Assembly (NCBI GenBank): GCA_022695795.1
Contig: MU404138.1
Location: forward strand, 1 to 64,000
Reading direction: 5' to 3'
DNA: 64,000 bases
From: Biscogniauxia marginata
Lineage: Eukaryota; Ascomycota; Sordariomycetes; Xylariales; Xylariaceae
A program made the position numbers and the translations under genes. The notes beneath the pieces were generated by a model, which did not search any database, was not told where the DNA came from, and saw only the letters and a program-made list of their open reading frames with translations. Shown in pieces: positions 33,135-45,500 of this stretch (within the stretch, counting starts at the first letter, position 1; every line of letters starts with the position of its first letter).

Positions 33135-34037
33135 TCAACGCTTGAGGTGGCTGAAGTCCTTGAGAAGGTGGGCCATGTGCGTGTTGGACTGGTTCTTGGG
33201 GGGTCGGGTGGACTTGCGCTTCTTAGCAGCGGCCTTGGGTGCCTCCATCTTCTTGAGGCGGGGATCCTCCGACGCGGGCTTCTGGCCGACGGCCTGCAGC
33301 TTGCGGACGATGTCGTCCACTGAGGGCAGCTCGACCTTGTGCCACATGGCCTGGAACTCGGGGTCGACGCGATGGCTGAGCGAGGGGTCGTTAGGCCAGA
33401 TGTACTTAGCATGGCCGTCCTTCTTTGTACGCACAACGAGGATCTTGTGGTCATCCTCGAGCTCCGTGATCGCCTTGTCACAGTCGGGCCACCCGTCCTT
33501 CAGGTCCCTAACACTGATAGACGATGCATCCGTCTTCTTCTGTAGCTCTTCCAGAAGCGTCATCTTATTGATCACGCCCGGGATCTTGGGACAGAACGTA
33601 TACTGCCCAAGTTGCCAGGCCGGCCGCTTCTCGGCGGCGACCTTTGCCTTCGACGCTGCTATGTGATTGACTTGCGGGTTCTTATTCAGCAAGCCCGCGA
33701 ATAACAGCAGCTCGTCCTGGGGGAGATGGTGCAGCGTCAGATGGTCGATGATCTCCTGGAAGCTTTTGGAGGTGCCCTTTGACTTGAGGAACTCAACGGC
33801 GTAGGATGATTGAGTTAAGATGTTCCTTCCAAAGTCGGTGGCGGCGGCGGCCGCAGCTAAGGAAGCTGGCGTGGGCGTGGGCGATGCATTGTCCCCGGCA
33901 ATATTTTTCTCGCGCTTCTGACGCTTCGTAGGCGTGTCGTCGGGCTTGGTGGGTGGAGAGGGCGAAGGCGCGGAGGATGGGGGCGGTGCTAGTCTCTTGC
34001 CATTGCCGTTGATCTTGGTTGCTGCTAACGTAGACAT
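33135..34037 (-). CDS. TFA2: Transcription initiation factor IIE, beta subunit
   Basis: A single-exon 300-aa protein, the small subunit of TFIIE, which with TFIIE alpha recruits TFIIH to the RNA polymerase II pre-initiation complex in the nucleus. A Pro/Ser-rich N terminus with a basic TPTKRQKREK segment precedes two winged-helix regions. The first is YAVEFLKSKGTSKSFQEIIDHLTL (residues about 78-102). The second is LLEELQKKTDASSISVRDLKDGWPDCDKAI with the VRTKKDGHAKYIWPND strand. The C-terminal basic helix region (LKKMEAPKAAAKKRKSTRPPKNQSNTHM to LKDFSHLKR) is the conserved C-terminal tail of fungal Tfa2. Length and domain order fit the family. Upstream on the plus side lies about 1.1 kb without a gene. 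Confidence 0.93.
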   Translation of the reverse strand: MSTLAATKINGNGKRLAPPPSSAPSPSPPTKPDDTPTKRQKREKNIAGDNASPTPTPASLAAAAAATDFGRNILTQSSYAVEFLKSKGTSKSFQEIIDHLTLHHLPQDELLLFAGLLNKNPQVNHIAASKAKVAAEKRPAWQLGQYTFCPKIPGVINKMTLLEELQKKTDASSISVRDLKDGWPDCDKAITELEDDHKILVVRTKKDGHAKYIWPNDPSLSHRVDPEFQAMWHKVELPSVDDIVRKLQAVGQKPASEDPRLKKMEAPKAAAKKRKSTRPPKNQSNTHMAHLLKDFSHLKR

Positions 34038-35172
34038 TCTGGCGGAGTGGTACTTCGTTTCCTGTTTATTTCTCGGCGCAAAGTTGGTGATGGAGGTTGT
34101 TGATGGCGGTCCTCGATCTCGTCGCGAGACGGATGATGAATGGAAGAGGAAGGAAGTTGACGTAGTGGAACAAGGCTGAAGCGCAATGAATGAATGCAGG
34201 TGGCTTGAGAATTAATTGTTAGTAAGCGGGGCGGTGCAGGTGTGGCTTGCAGTGTTTCGGGCTAGGTACTAACCCGTTAGAATGTGGAGAAGCTGGGGTC
34301 GTTCTAGTGTAATTCTGTACAGCTCGGCTATGATTCTTGTCTGATAAGGTCATTGGTCAGAGAAACGAGCAATGCATCTCTAGCAGGGACCTCCTACGTC
34401 CGTACTTACCGCTGTTTCTCCCGATGCTTCTCCTGATGCAAGCTGGTTGGTTGAGTGAACTTGAGCTACCTCGTAGAGGACAGATAGTTGCAGGTGTGCG
34501 ATGGTATCAAGGTCAAAAGTGTTAGTTGAATTGATTTGCAGAAAAAAGATGAACAATGCCATATAAATAGGGATCAAAATTCCTTACGGAGAAAGGTCAT
34601 CTATGCACGAATGCTTGAAGCTGGCAAAGTTCTTCAAACTTTTGTTCAAAGCCTCATAGTTGGTACGTACCATCCAGTAATTGAACCTTCACCTGTGCTT
34701 ATCCGCAGCTTTATATCAAAGTTCACCATTAAGCGGCCAGTTTATTTAATGTTACTTGTTGCAACACTGCACCTAGATCTGTGAAACCAGGTTCCAGGAG
34801 TGATTCTGGAGGGAAAAAAAAAACAAAACTTTGGTGTCGTTTTCATATGCCCCAACACTGTCATATTAGTAGATAGGACAACGCGAGAAAACTAGGTTGG
34901 TAAAGGAACGAATGCTCCGTAACTAGTTGAACCTGAAAAACAAACCCCAGTCTGATCTATAAGAGACGATAAGAAGTTATATGTATCGATCAAGAAGTAT
35001 CATATCGCATCATATCGATCCCCCGTTATTTCCTATCCCCTTAGGACCGTCCATCCTTTTACCAATCCAGTACGCTTTTCATCCTCGCACTCTCTCTCTC
35101 CATGTATATATCCGGGTCTAATCACCGTCCGATATGATACACGAAGAGGAGAGGCGGGAGAAAAAAGCCCAC
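34038..35172. other. Intergenic between TFIIE beta and cytochrome b5
   Basis: Contains the 5' region of TFIIE beta and the 3' flank of cytochrome b5, both transcribed on the minus strand. An A tract is present at about 34815. No gene seen. Confidence 0.5.
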
Positions 35173-35790
35173 TCAAGCCTCCTTGGCCTGCTGGGCCTGC
35201 AGATACTGATAGGCACCAAAGGCGGCAAGACCGCCAATGAGCACCACGGCGTATAGCGCGCCTCCGAGACCGCCGGAGCTCGAGCTCGAGGGTGTGGCGC
35301 TTGTAGAGGGAGTCGCCTTGGGCGCTGGGTCTCCTGGCTGTGCGGGAATCCGTCAGTATACCGGGGTTCGGAGATATCACGGAGAGTCCGAGGTAATGCC
35401 ATGTCTCTTACCTGCCGCTTCAGCGTGCCGACGAGGAGCTGCTCCAGAGTTTCCCGAGCTTCGTCGCTGTGTCCAACGTCCTCGAAAGCCTCTGTCGCAT
35501 CCTGACCGCCGACATCTAGCAACACCTCCTCTCCACCGCTATATGGTAAAGGTATGTCAGCACAAGGGTCATATGCCAAGTAAGACTCAATTCCGAGGGA
35601 CCAGGCTGAGACAGGGCTCGGGAAGTGCTGCAATTGGATGCTAGTACTAGTGAGGGGCGTAAAGTTGGACTTACGGGTGCTCATCGATGAATTTTGTAGT
35701 GTTGTAGACCTTATCGTGGATGACGAGGAACAGGTCCTTCTTGGTGTTGTGCTCGGCAACGTCGCTGTAGGTGTACACTTTGTCGGCCAT
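35173..35790 (-). CDS. CYB5: Cytochrome b5, microsomal, three exons
   Basis: A tail-anchored haem protein of the ER that passes electrons to desaturases, hydroxylases and P450s. The model is complement of 35173-35337, 35412-35538 and 35675-35790: 408 nt, 135 aa, all introns GT-AG. The haem-binding core starts [20 protein letters not shown]. The HPGG haem-ligand motif is split by intron 1 (EHP joined to [11 protein letters not shown]) and the second ligand His is in [12 protein letters not shown] Pro/Ser/Thr linker ([17 protein letters not shown]) follows, then one hydrophobic helix ([20 protein letters not shown]) and the tail QAQQAKEA. The length is standard for fungal cytochrome b5. Confidence 0.95.
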
Positions 35791-36599
35791 TGTGTATATA
35801 TTCGCAGTCGGACGTTTGGTTGACGGAAGAAAACAAATAAATCTATTGATTTAATCAATCGCGTTCTGGCTGGCGCTGCGAAGTGACGTGACACGGGGGG
35901 ATGTTTCGACCGGATGAATTGACAAGAAGGAGGAACTAATTGCCTGGACGAAGGAACGGAATAGAAGACGATAGAGTGAGAGAGAGGGAAGAGATACAGG
36001 TGGTGTCAGATGGGATGCAGGTCGAAAAGGGTGCAAGCAGATTTATTAGCGTTAGTTAGCGTTAGCCTGCCCAGGCTTGGCTTACAGAAATCTTAACTGG
36101 GTCCTCTCGGCGAATCAGAGGCCTTTTGATTGCTTTTATCAAAGCGTGCTAGGGTTGTCTGTGTTACCCTGCATAACGAACCTCGCAACCTACGGTAGCT
36201 GGCAAGTCTTTGGGACACCTCATCAGACCACGCTAGCTATTTCCTAGCATAGTGCCGACTTCTTAAGCCGTTTATGAGATTTATGCAGCTATACCCAACA
36301 GCGATGGATTTAATTACGTCTTCTTCTGCACCCCTCCGCAACATCCGCGGCATCCGTACCACAAGGAACGGTACTTTTTTCTCTGAATACCCCGGTTATC
36401 ATGCAAGAATCAAGAAGGGGCATAGGACAATCCAGTCTAGGTTTATTGTGACACCCCCCTCAGATTATATCGTTAGCAAATGCTAGCTGATGGTGGGGTT
36501 GGTCCGACCCCGAATCCGACCCCGACGTTGATACCTATCCTTTTACTTTCCGAAGCAACTGGCATCAACTCTGTCTGGGCAACCCCGGTCTGCTTGGTG
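35791..36599. other. Intergenic between cytochrome b5 and capping protein
   Basis: The 5' region of cytochrome b5 (pyrimidine-rich on the minus strand, 35930-36000) and the 3' flank of the capping protein gene. No gene seen. Confidence 0.5.
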
Positions 36600-37747
36600 C
36601 TACCTTCTCGAGCTCCCACCCCCAATGTCTTGTCCGACCCGGTAGCTGGCCACCTTGTCCCATTCGATCTTCTGTCGCGTTACTGGAAGCTGTCTCCGCA
36701 ATCCCTTGAATGCACCCTCGCTCAGGCTCGTGAAGCCCCTGTTCAACTCTTCCTGATACTTCTTTTCTGAGACGGAAATCTCCTTGGAAATGCCCGCGCC
36801 AGAACCCGACGAGACCGAGGCCGAGATGGGCTTGTTGGTCAATAATCGCACATTGCCGTCCTCGTAGTAGTGGACGTCAACTTTGATACTTCCCTCCAGG
36901 CTCCCTGCGGATGGATCAAAGATGTATAGTGAACGCCATCGTCCGTTCCTAGATTGTGTCAGAGGTGGCAATGGTCCTGTGTAAAAAGTATATCTTCCCC
37001 TACCAGTAATTGTTCGGACTGTATTTATTGGCTACAATGACGACGGCCACTTTCGAGTCGTTCTCGATGGGGTATACGCCGTACGAGGCATTCGGGAAAT
37101 GCTCCTTGACGTAGGTTGACAGGCTCTTTAGCGTTGATTTTCTGCATCAAGGGTTAACCGACGAGGTTTGCGTAGTCCATAGGCTCGAGGTTGAGCGTAC
37201 ACCAATTCCGCTTGAGCGCCTTCGAGCACGTGGCTCTGGACATCGCTTGCTTTCTGGCACCATTGTTATTTCCTGCGTCGTCCTTCAAGACTATAAAAGC
37301 TGGCAGACCCAACCTGTGTATCATGGTCGAACGCAAAACTAGACGAGCTCTCGACATCGTAGTATCTACCATCGCCGAGGGAGTTATGGGAGCTGATGAT
37401 GACCTGTTGACTGCTACCGGGCAGTTTGGTAGTAACAAACTGTTCCTCGTTGTATCTCTCAAAGGCGGGACCAAGCTGGGAGACGAGCTCGGGCTCATTG
37501 ATGGTAAGAGCTTTGATGTCTGAAAGCCAGAACACTGTTAGGGACAGTCGAGCTACGCTAGGAAATGGAACGTGGGATGGAGCTTGTACCGTTCACGACA
37601 TCTGCTAGCTATTCCCAATATTAGCTTACAATTCACGATCGTACTGTTGTCGGTCGAGCGGGAGAGGTAGGGGGTAAGCGAATGCCGTACCTCGCCTGGC
37701 GGGGCGCCTTCGACGAAGGACTCGACGGTGGCGAGGAGAGACGCCAT
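36600..37747 (-). CDS. cap1: F-actin capping protein alpha subunit, six exons
   Basis: The alpha subunit of the CapZ heterodimer, which caps barbed ends of actin filaments in cortical patches. The model is complement of 36600-36948, 37004-37141, 37201-37253, 37314-37519, 37590-37608 and 37691-37747: 822 nt, 273 aa, fully in phase. Exon 1 encodes MASLLATVESFVEGAPPGE. The 19-nt exon 2 supplies LADVVN, and exon 3 continues DIKALTINEPELVSQLGPAF. Later landmarks are ASYGVYPIENDSKVAVVIVA, NGRWRSLYIF, VDVHYYEDGNVRLLTNKP (family signature region) and the C-terminal tentacle FKGLRRQLPVTRQKIEWDKV. The usual family length is about 265-280 aa. The donor of intron 3 is GTTGGG, weaker than the rest but forced by frame. 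Confidence 0.95.
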
Positions 37748-38529
37748 TGGGGTGCTTCCTTGAAATACACAAAGTTTTCCTCGGGTGTGAAAGCAGTCAA
37801 AGGCGGTCGTGGAGCGGTCCGATGGCCGGGGCCACAGCTGGCTGAATAGCAGGCGGTTGGTATGGGAATGTTTATAAGTCGAGTAGGAGGACCGCTGTTC
37901 AGGAGGTAAGAGGTTGTGTAGGCGAAATGTCGCTGCCGAAACGCAAAGCGCGGGGCAAGCGAGGTGCAGGTGGGCAGCAACGTCTAGCTTAAACGCCAAG
38001 AAATGGGTACCTTAAGGTGTACTTCGTACCTGCAACATTGGACTTTCTTCATCTACTAACCGTACGTTTAGGTAACCTTAAATTTCTCATCATCTTTCTC
38101 TCGCTCTTTTTCTCTACGTGCCTCATATAACAACTCAACTATTGTATTTTATGCACACTCCTCTGGACGAACATATTGACATGTATGGAAAAACCTAACT
38201 ATTGCATCAAGTCTAGAAACATGAACGACCGATTACCTACTACATATCAATATTAGGTACATACTTACTGTACTACCTAGTCTCAAACCACCAATCCGCT
38301 AAAAATTCGTCGCTATGCAAATCATGCTCCTACTCACTATGCCATTTTATTGACTGGTTCTTGTCTCAAGAAAGAAACCAACTCTACTGACTATAACAGG
38401 CAAACTAGACAGCCTTCGAGTTTCTAGTTGTCTATACTTAATATGTCCGCTACTGTGCTTTACTCAATACTCTAGGAGTTTCTTAACACCGTCGTATATT
38501 CCTAAGGACACAAGTCAGCTCCTGATGCT
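37748..38529. other. Intergenic between capping protein and E1 beta
   Basis: The capping protein 5' region (the frames 37553-37999 are shadows) and the 3' flank of the dehydrogenase gene. TACTACCTAG-type motifs occur near 38270. No gene seen. Confidence 0.5.
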
Positions 38530-39732
38530 TCAGCTTTCAACAGTTCTTCCCCAAGGCAACTCACTGGCAACGTCTGGAATATTGAACCTTTCATACAACA
38601 ACGGGCTAGGGATACTCCAGCCCGCTACTCGTGCCACCGGAGCTTCGAGTCGTAGGAAAGTGTCTGGGTCGCCTTGGATTGCTGCTGAGACCTCTGCTCC
38701 GATGCCTGCGTTGATCATGGCTTCGTGCACTACCATGCATCTGCCAGTCTTCTGCACGCTCTTAAACACGCACTCCTTGTCCCACGGATACAACGTCCGT
38801 AGATCTATGAGTTCAACCGAGATACCCAGATCTTCCTCCGCTTTCTGGATCGCCGCACTACAAGTGTAAAGTGGCTGTCCGTAGGATATGATGGTCACGT
38901 CTTTCCCCTCCTTCAAGACTTCTGCCTTCGAAAGGGGCAGCGTGTATGGCGTTGTCGGCACTTGTTCGACTGCTGCTCGGTACAGGATCTTGGGCTCCAT
39001 GAATATGCACGGGTCATTGCTTCTGATAGCAGATAACAGCAGCCCTTTCGCTTGTAACGGCGACCTTGGCATGATCACCCTCAGTCCGGGTATATGGGTG
39101 AAGAGACTTTCCGGCGACTGAGAATGGTACAAAGCGCCGTGCCCGACGCCCCCGCACGGCATCCTTACCGTCAAGCCACCCGCACTCCGCCCCGTGCTCC
39201 CTTCTCGGTATCGGTATTTGGCCGCTTCATTCACTAGCTGGTCGAACGCTGGATACACGTAGTCTGCAAACTGAATCTCTGCCACAGGTCTCATACCCTC
39301 GGCGGCTAGGCCGATGGCGAATCCCACGATGCCTTGCTCTGTCAGCGGTGTATTGAAGACACGATCGCCTCCGAAACTCTCTGCTAGCTTCATCGTACAG
39401 CGAAACACGCCGCCGAAGGACACGTCTTCGCCAAATATTAGGACATTATCGTCCTCTGTAAGCGCGGTCGACAAGGCATCATTGATCGCTTGGAACAGGT
39501 TCATTCGTTTCGTCGTGCCATTTTTGACTTCGGGAGGTAATTCTGGACTGCCTAACGCCGTCTGTGAACTATGTGCCAACAAGGAAGTCGTCGCATAGTC
39601 GGGGGGATGATTGAGTCGCGCGTTTGGAGGATGGGTCGAATAACTCCGCCGGGCTTGCGGCGCACTCTGAACGTGTGGTGGTAAGGACGCTAGCACCCTG
39701 TTTAGTTGACGAAATGAGAGGACTTGCTTCAT
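38530..39732 (-). CDS. BCKDHB: Branched-chain 2-oxoacid dehydrogenase E1 beta subunit
   Basis: A mitochondrial E1 beta subunit. With E1 alpha it decarboxylates the 2-oxoacids of Leu, Ile and Val using thiamine diphosphate and passes the acyl group to lipoyl-E2. It is intronless, 400 aa from ATG 39732 (MKQVLSFRQLNRVLASL), which gives a good basic amphipathic presequence. An in-frame ATG at 39768 adds 12 residues. Landmarks are MNLFQAINDALSTAL, FGEDVSFGGVFRCT (cofactor region), NTPLTEQGIVGFAIGLAAEG, EIQFADYVYPAFDQLVNEAAKYRYR, GHGALYHSQSPE, EPKILYRAAVE and the transketolase C-terminal domain VELIDLRTLYPWD with GIGAEVSAAI. The GHGALYHSQSPE signature separates it from pyruvate dehydrogenase beta. 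It is divergently arranged with the glucanase gene. Confidence 0.95.
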   Translation of the reverse strand: MKQVLSFRQLNRVLASLPPHVQSAPQARRSYSTHPPNARLNHPPDYATTSLLAHSSQTALGSPELPPEVKNGTTKRMNLFQAINDALSTALTEDDNVLIFGEDVSFGGVFRCTMKLAESFGGDRVFNTPLTEQGIVGFAIGLAAEGMRPVAEIQFADYVYPAFDQLVNEAAKYRYREGSTGRSAGGLTVRMPCGGVGHGALYHSQSPESLFTHIPGLRVIMPRSPLQAKGLLLSAIRSNDPCIFMEPKILYRAAVEQVPTTPYTLPLSKAEVLKEGKDVTIISYGQPLYTCSAAIQKAEEDLGISVELIDLRTLYPWDKECVFKSVQKTGRCMVVHEAMINAGIGAEVSAAIQGDPDTFLRLEAPVARVAGWSIPSPLLYERFNIPDVASELPWGRTVES

Positions 39733-39768
39733 GATTACCAAGTGTCCTTCCTGTCTAATTGAATTCAT

Positions 39769-40181
39769 CGTTGGTAAGTAGCAAACTGTTCATGTCTTGG
39801 AGGAGATTGAATGGGCGAGTAAGGAATTCCGTTGACGGTTCGCTTAGTCGCGGCATTACGCCAACGGCCATTGGCACTGATGAACCATCAGCATAACCCG
39901 CGAAGATCCGGAGCCGCTGCGGTGGGTAGGTTGGCTGATATGCCGGTTTGCCGATAGTTGCCCGGTCAACCACAAGCCATCGAACCCAAGCAAGGCACAG
40001 GCTAATCGAGTCTCGATTCATTTGTCTGTCAGTCCTGGGATTTTCTTACTACTTACCGAGATTGATTGCAGATTCCTTCCTCAAATAGCCTGCATCTTTG
40101 TCTGACTATCTCGAGGCTCTGGCCTTGCTACCTACCTATCTCAGGTAGGTATTTGGACGTTCCTCAGCATTTGTCGCCGCC
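39769..40181. promoter_or_regulatory. Shared divergent promoter region, E1 beta and exgD
   Basis: This gap of about 410 bp separates two divergently transcribed genes, so it must contain both promoters. A TACCTACCTATCTCAGGTAGG inverted motif at about 40129-40149 is the only notable short pattern. The short frames here are not gene-like. Confidence 0.5.
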
Positions 40182-42479
40182 ATGCCGCAACGTGACGATG
40201 CGGAACCTGCCCGTCGTCACCGCCGTAGGGACTCCGACGTGCATAGGAAGCACCAGCATGGACGAAGATCTAGAGATCATAGTTCGAAAAGAACACCAGC
40301 GGACAGGTCCTCCCGGGACGCAAACCAAAAGTTATCAATCGATGCGCTCGCGCAGTTAGACACATATAATGCAACTGGGTATGTCTCGGAGCCAGTACGG
40401 GAACCCCACCGCAAACCAAAACGAGAAAAGAGACGGCGAGAAGCCCACGGGCTTGTGGATGCAGAGTATGAGGCCCCTCGAAAAGAGCGACGAAGGAGGG
40501 ACAGCTATGCGGATTCGGATCGGGAGCTTGAGTTCCGAAGAGCGAGACGCCGTGCTGCGCAATACGGAGACTCGGATATAGAGTATGAACAACAACGTGA
40601 GCGACGGCATCGAAGACGGGGTGGCGCAGAGGATGATGATGGTACCCAGACAGAAAGGGAAAGAAGACGCGAGAAGAAGAAAAAGAAACGGAGAGTTGTC
40701 AGCGGTGCGGCTGCAGAAGAGGGCAGGGCGATACCGAGCATAAGGGGCGGGACTGGAAGCAAGCACAGCAGCTGGGATAGCGTTGAAAACGAAAAGGAAA
40801 TGATGCAATACAAGCCTGCGAATAAGAAGAAGAAAAGATGTAAGGCCAACATTACCCCCTTCTGATAAAGGCACATTTTAGTTGACTTTCCTGTTTGAAA
40901 AGGGATCATAGCCGGAGTGGCTCTCGTTGTGCTTATCATCATTATCGTGGTTGCAGTGGTCGTGAGCAAGAATAACTCTTCCAACTCCAGCCCAGGTAAA
41001 TCGGGCCTGGATGGCCTTTCCGAAGACAGCATACCTGTCGCGGCGAGGGGGACCTATCTCGACCCCTTCACGTGGTATGACACTACGGATTTCAATGCTA
41101 CGTACACGAACGAGACCGTCGGTGACCTCCCAGTTATGGGCCTATTTACCGACTGGGACGACTCGAAGGCAGCCAACGACAAAGTCCCAGCCCTGAACAA
41201 GGCCTGGGGTGACTACGCCTCAAAACCGGCGCGGGGCGTAAATCTAGGAGGCTGGCTCTCCCTGGAGCCATTCATTACGCCCTCCCTCTTTAATTACGAC
41301 TCCCGGCTGGGAATCATTGACGAGTGGACGCTGTGCGCACACCTCGGCCCCAAAACGGCAGCTTCCACGATCGAGAAGCACTATGCGACCTTCGTGACGG
41401 AGCAGACGTTCTCCGATATCCAGGCGGCCGGGCTCGACCACGTGCGCATCCCCTACAGCTACTGGGCAGTCCAGACGTACGACTCAGACCCGTACGTATT
41501 CCGCACGTCGTGGCGGTATCTGCTGCGGGGTATCGAGTGGGCGCGCAAGTACGGCCTGCGCGTGAACTTGGACCTGCACGGGCTCCCCGGCAGCCAGAAC
41601 GGCTGGAACCACAGCGGCCGGCAGGGCGTCGTGAACTGGCTGAACGGGACGGACGGCGACCTCAACGCGCAGCGGTCGCTCGACGTGCACGACCGGCTGT
41701 CCAAGTTCTTCGCGCAAGACCGGTACAAGAACATCGTGACGTTCTACGGGCTCGCCAACGAGCCGCAGATGGTCAGGCTGTCGGCCGACGCCGTCATCTC
41801 GTGGACGAGCACGGCGTTCGACCTCGTCCGCGGCAACGGGTACGCGGGCAACATCGTCTTCGGGGACGGCTTCATGGGCCTGGCCAACTGGCAGGGCCGG
41901 CTGACGGGCATGTCGGGCCTCGTCCTCGACGTGCACCAGTACGTCATCTTCAACAACGACCAGATCGTGTACACGCACCAGGAGAAGGTCAAGTACGCCT
42001 GCGACGGCTGGACCGAGCAGGCCGAGCAGAGCATGGACACGAGCACGGGCTACGGCCCCACTATGTTCGCCGAGTGGTCCCAGGCCGACACGGACTGCGC
42101 CAAGTACGTGACCAACGTGGGCTGGGGCAACCGCTGGGAGGGCACCTACGACTCGGGCAACGCGTCCACGGAGGCCCTGACGCCCCGGTGCCCCGCCAAG
42201 GACGACAGCTGCAGCTGCGACGGCGCCAACGGCGACGCCTCGTCCTACTCAGACGAGTACAAGAGGTTCCTGCTCATGTTCGCCGAGGCCCAGATGACCT
42301 CGTTCGAGAAGGGCTGGGGCTGGTGGTACTGGACCTGGGACACGGAGGACGCGGTCCAGTGGAGCTACAAGAAGGGCCTCGCCGCCGGCATCCTGCCCGC
42401 CAAGGCCTACGACAGGGACTTCAACTGCGACTCGGACGTGCCGGACTTTGGTGGTAGCGGGCTCGCGGAAACTTTCTGA
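40182..42479 (+). CDS. exgD: Exo-1,3-beta-glucanase D, membrane-anchored GH5
   Basis: A type II membrane glucan 1,3-beta-glucosidase acting on cell-wall glucan. The exons are 40182-40839 and 40903-42479 (744 aa). A highly charged cytoplasmic N terminus of about 220 residues (KREKRRREAHG, RREKKKKKRRVV) is joined across the intron as KKKKR-WIIAGV to one membrane helix (GVALVVLIIIIVVAVVV). The GH5 catalytic domain has RGVNLGGWLSLEPFITPSLF and VRIPYSYWAV. The acid/base Glu is in FYGLANEPQ (about residue 506) and the nucleophile Glu is in FAEWSQAD (about residue 610). WYWTWDTEDAVQWSY lies near the end. The domain order is that of Aspergillus exgD. The exon 2 codons are strongly GC-biased. A long G-rich tract follows the stop. 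Confidence 0.95.
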
Positions 42480-42504
42480 GCTCCCTTTTTGTTTTTGTCT
42501 TGTC

Positions 42505-42537
42505 AAAAAAAAAAGGGGGGGGGGAGGGGGGGGGAGT
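42505..42537. repeat. A-run followed by G-rich tract
   Basis: Ten A residues, then a G tract interrupted by one A, 25 bases after the exgD stop codon. Possibly G-quadruplex forming; otherwise a simple repeat. Confidence 0.7.
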
Positions 42538-45500
42538 GTTTGGATTTCTACGAGTTTTGGACGTTTCTGTTAAAGACTAACGCTCCCCATTTCTCCCTTC
42601 CCCCCTTAACCCCCCTAAACCCCCTCCGCCAACCTGTATTCTCTTCTGCTGGCCAGTTCTAGGGGGAAAAGGGGAAAAGTATATGACAAAACATTGCACG
42701 CATGCATACATATTTATAGAACGGTGGTCACTCTCAAGTACACGAACGATGAGGAACGAACGAAGGGAGTTTTTGATTTGGACTGGATTTCGATTTGATA
42801 TTTATTTGCTACACTACCAGTTACATCGAGACTGTGTTTTGGATAATTGGGGAGGAGGAATCTATACGAATTGGTTATAAGGACGCCGGAAATGACGAGT
42901 CACGGATGGTAATGTTATATATAAGAAAGAAGAAAAGAAGAAAGCCTTTTGCGAAATGATACGAGAGCTAGCAAAGTATATACGAGAGAAATGAGGGAAA
43001 TACGTCTTATGTTTTGTACATTTAATACGGATCTATCGGCTATATAAATAAAGGAGTATATGTCTTATCTACCAAATGACTGGGTGAGGAGCAAAGGGTG
43101 AACGTCGTCATGTATGTTAAGAGAAGAATAATTCTAATAGAAAACGGACGGGAAAAGTGAAATCGGAAAGACGAAAAAACTTATCTGCCGTGTTTTCGCT
43201 CCTTCAAACGTAGAGAGGGATTAGTCGTTCAACCCCCATTTTGCCTGGCGGAGGAGATAGAAAAGGAAGGTTTTCACGCCTTCGGAATGGATCTTCTCCC
43301 ACGATCGATCAATCGATAGGTAAGTTTAGCCCGGCACTGCAGTATGGAAAACTGGATGCTACTCCACAGGTAAGCATCAACCCCGTCGACGAGAGGAAGA
43401 GAAAGAGAGAAGAGAAAATGTGAGACATAATTTGGCACCGATGTTCCCTTTCCCTGTCACATGTATGTGGAAGGGCCGGGTACCTCGTCAGTTCATCAGA
43501 CCGAGATAAAGTCAAAAGTCCTACTGACGTACACACCGGTCCCCAAAGCTGGAGGTCGGGACCGAAGATTGTTCTTCCATGCACGAAATGGGTAGCTGTA
43601 GACCAGCAGATCAGACAACGGCTGAAAATGCCATGGGACTAATGATAGGGAGTCGTGAGGTCGCACTAGATGCGAGGAGAACGTTTTGTGACAGTGCGGC
43701 TGAAATTGAGGACCTGTGAGTAAGACGTAGTCGCCGCGGACCAGACTCAATACCAAGAATTTCCTAGTTCCTGGAGGGCTGGCTGCCTGTGATGTCGTAT
43801 TAATTACTTACAGACCCATGCTACCCACCATCAACATACATGGACATACATCACGCACATGAAGTATATGCTTCTTTCAACCCTCGCCCAGATCCGAAGG
43901 ACCCCAGTCGGTGTCCAGTCCCTGAATTCTTGGCCGCTTGGGTCCTTAAGATCGGGGACTGCGCCGATCTATGGGATCAAAGTTACCCTAGATCCCGCAC
44001 CAGCTCCCCAATTCGTGGGAACGAGGACCCATGGTTAACCAACAAAGGTAGGCATGTACCTCCGCGGAGATCTGTATCAACCTTAATCTGAGATCGATAG
44101 CAGCTCGACGTCCAGCACTGTCGAGAAACCTACCCCTCTCTCCTATTCTCTTGGCGCAGCTGGGTTGTCACTAATTAGTCCAGAACGATGGGGATGTTGT
44201 AAATTATTGCATAAGAAAGCGACAGCTGAAATAAGACTTTGAATAGATTATTGGCTGTAACAAAAGAAGACGTAAGGTTAGTAGTTACGCAAACGCGTCA
44301 TCCAAGTGGTTCTCGTTCATCAACAATAGAGAGTGAGGATTGTGGCGGTCAAGGCCTCTGAGGGAAAAATAAAAATAAAAATACATTGTCATCATGTTGT
44401 GAATCAGTTAAGAAATTGACCAAGTCCCTGCTCGTCGAATGGGTACGCTGGCAGATGTTGTGACACTCGCAAACGGTAACGGTTGTGGTCGCAATAGGCA
44501 GCGATTTCCCTCGGGCATTTATGTGGCTGTTGAACCTAGCCCTTTGAACGGATTGGTTCTACCCCGGATGGCATTCAGTTAGGTTATTTGCAGGGCAATA
44601 AGTTCGTATCGAGACATGTTGCTGAACTCGACACACCGGTGTGCAGCGCCACGTTGAGTAACATATTCAATCGGCCGAAGCCCCCACGGACATGCCACTT
44701 TCCTCCTTGTCCATTAGATATGGTCAACAATTGAATGGTTGATTGGTGGTAAAACAACGTTGTCTTCTCCGCTTGGTCATAGACTGCTGGTGATACCAAA
44801 GTTAAGTACAAGGGTTCTGTTGGTTGCATCGTCGTTCCGCCTAAACCACAGGCTTTGTGGCAATGGACCGACTAGGATAATTGAGGCCAAGAGAACGAAA
44901 TATATTCGTATTTCGAAGAGATCATTGGCTTGGGTTCTAAGCCGGTCTTGTTTTCTAAAAGAGTTTAGCAAAGTGTCAAGTGCAGTAAATGCTCTTCGCT
45001 ATCCAAGGAATCATGGCATTCTGTGGCAAGGAACTAGAGCACATCTGACAACCCTTCATTAGTTGCTGTGAATAAGTTTTCTTAGCTATATTGCTGCTGA
45101 TGTCCCTATTTGGAGAGGGCGACATTGATATTGGAGTGATTTAAGCGGCTGCTTTCTTACTGTATAGCTTGCTTGGGGTCGGCAGCCTGAAGCTCATAAA
45201 GGAGGCAATATTAGTAATTCTGAGTTTTGGGGCATACAACTAGCTTGAATGAGGCGATAGAAAAAACTTGGATAGCTGTACCGCGTTGTCAACTTGAACG
45301 TGGGATCTTCAATGTTTGTTGGTAAGGTCTTTATCAGGGTCTTCCGGGTTATTTGTGATCTTGCATATCCGAAGCAATCGAAAGCTACACGTGTAACCGG
45401 CTGAATTGTCTGCAGGATAGCGTTTTATTGAAATATTTCCACTAATTTCAGGAATAGATCGTTACGAATCTTGACATCACGGCGTGGCACAAACCGGACG

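Noticed and set aside
41324..42457. 377-codon plus-strand frame inside exgD
   Set aside because: Out-of-frame shadow of the glucanase, Arg-rich from GC-biased codons.
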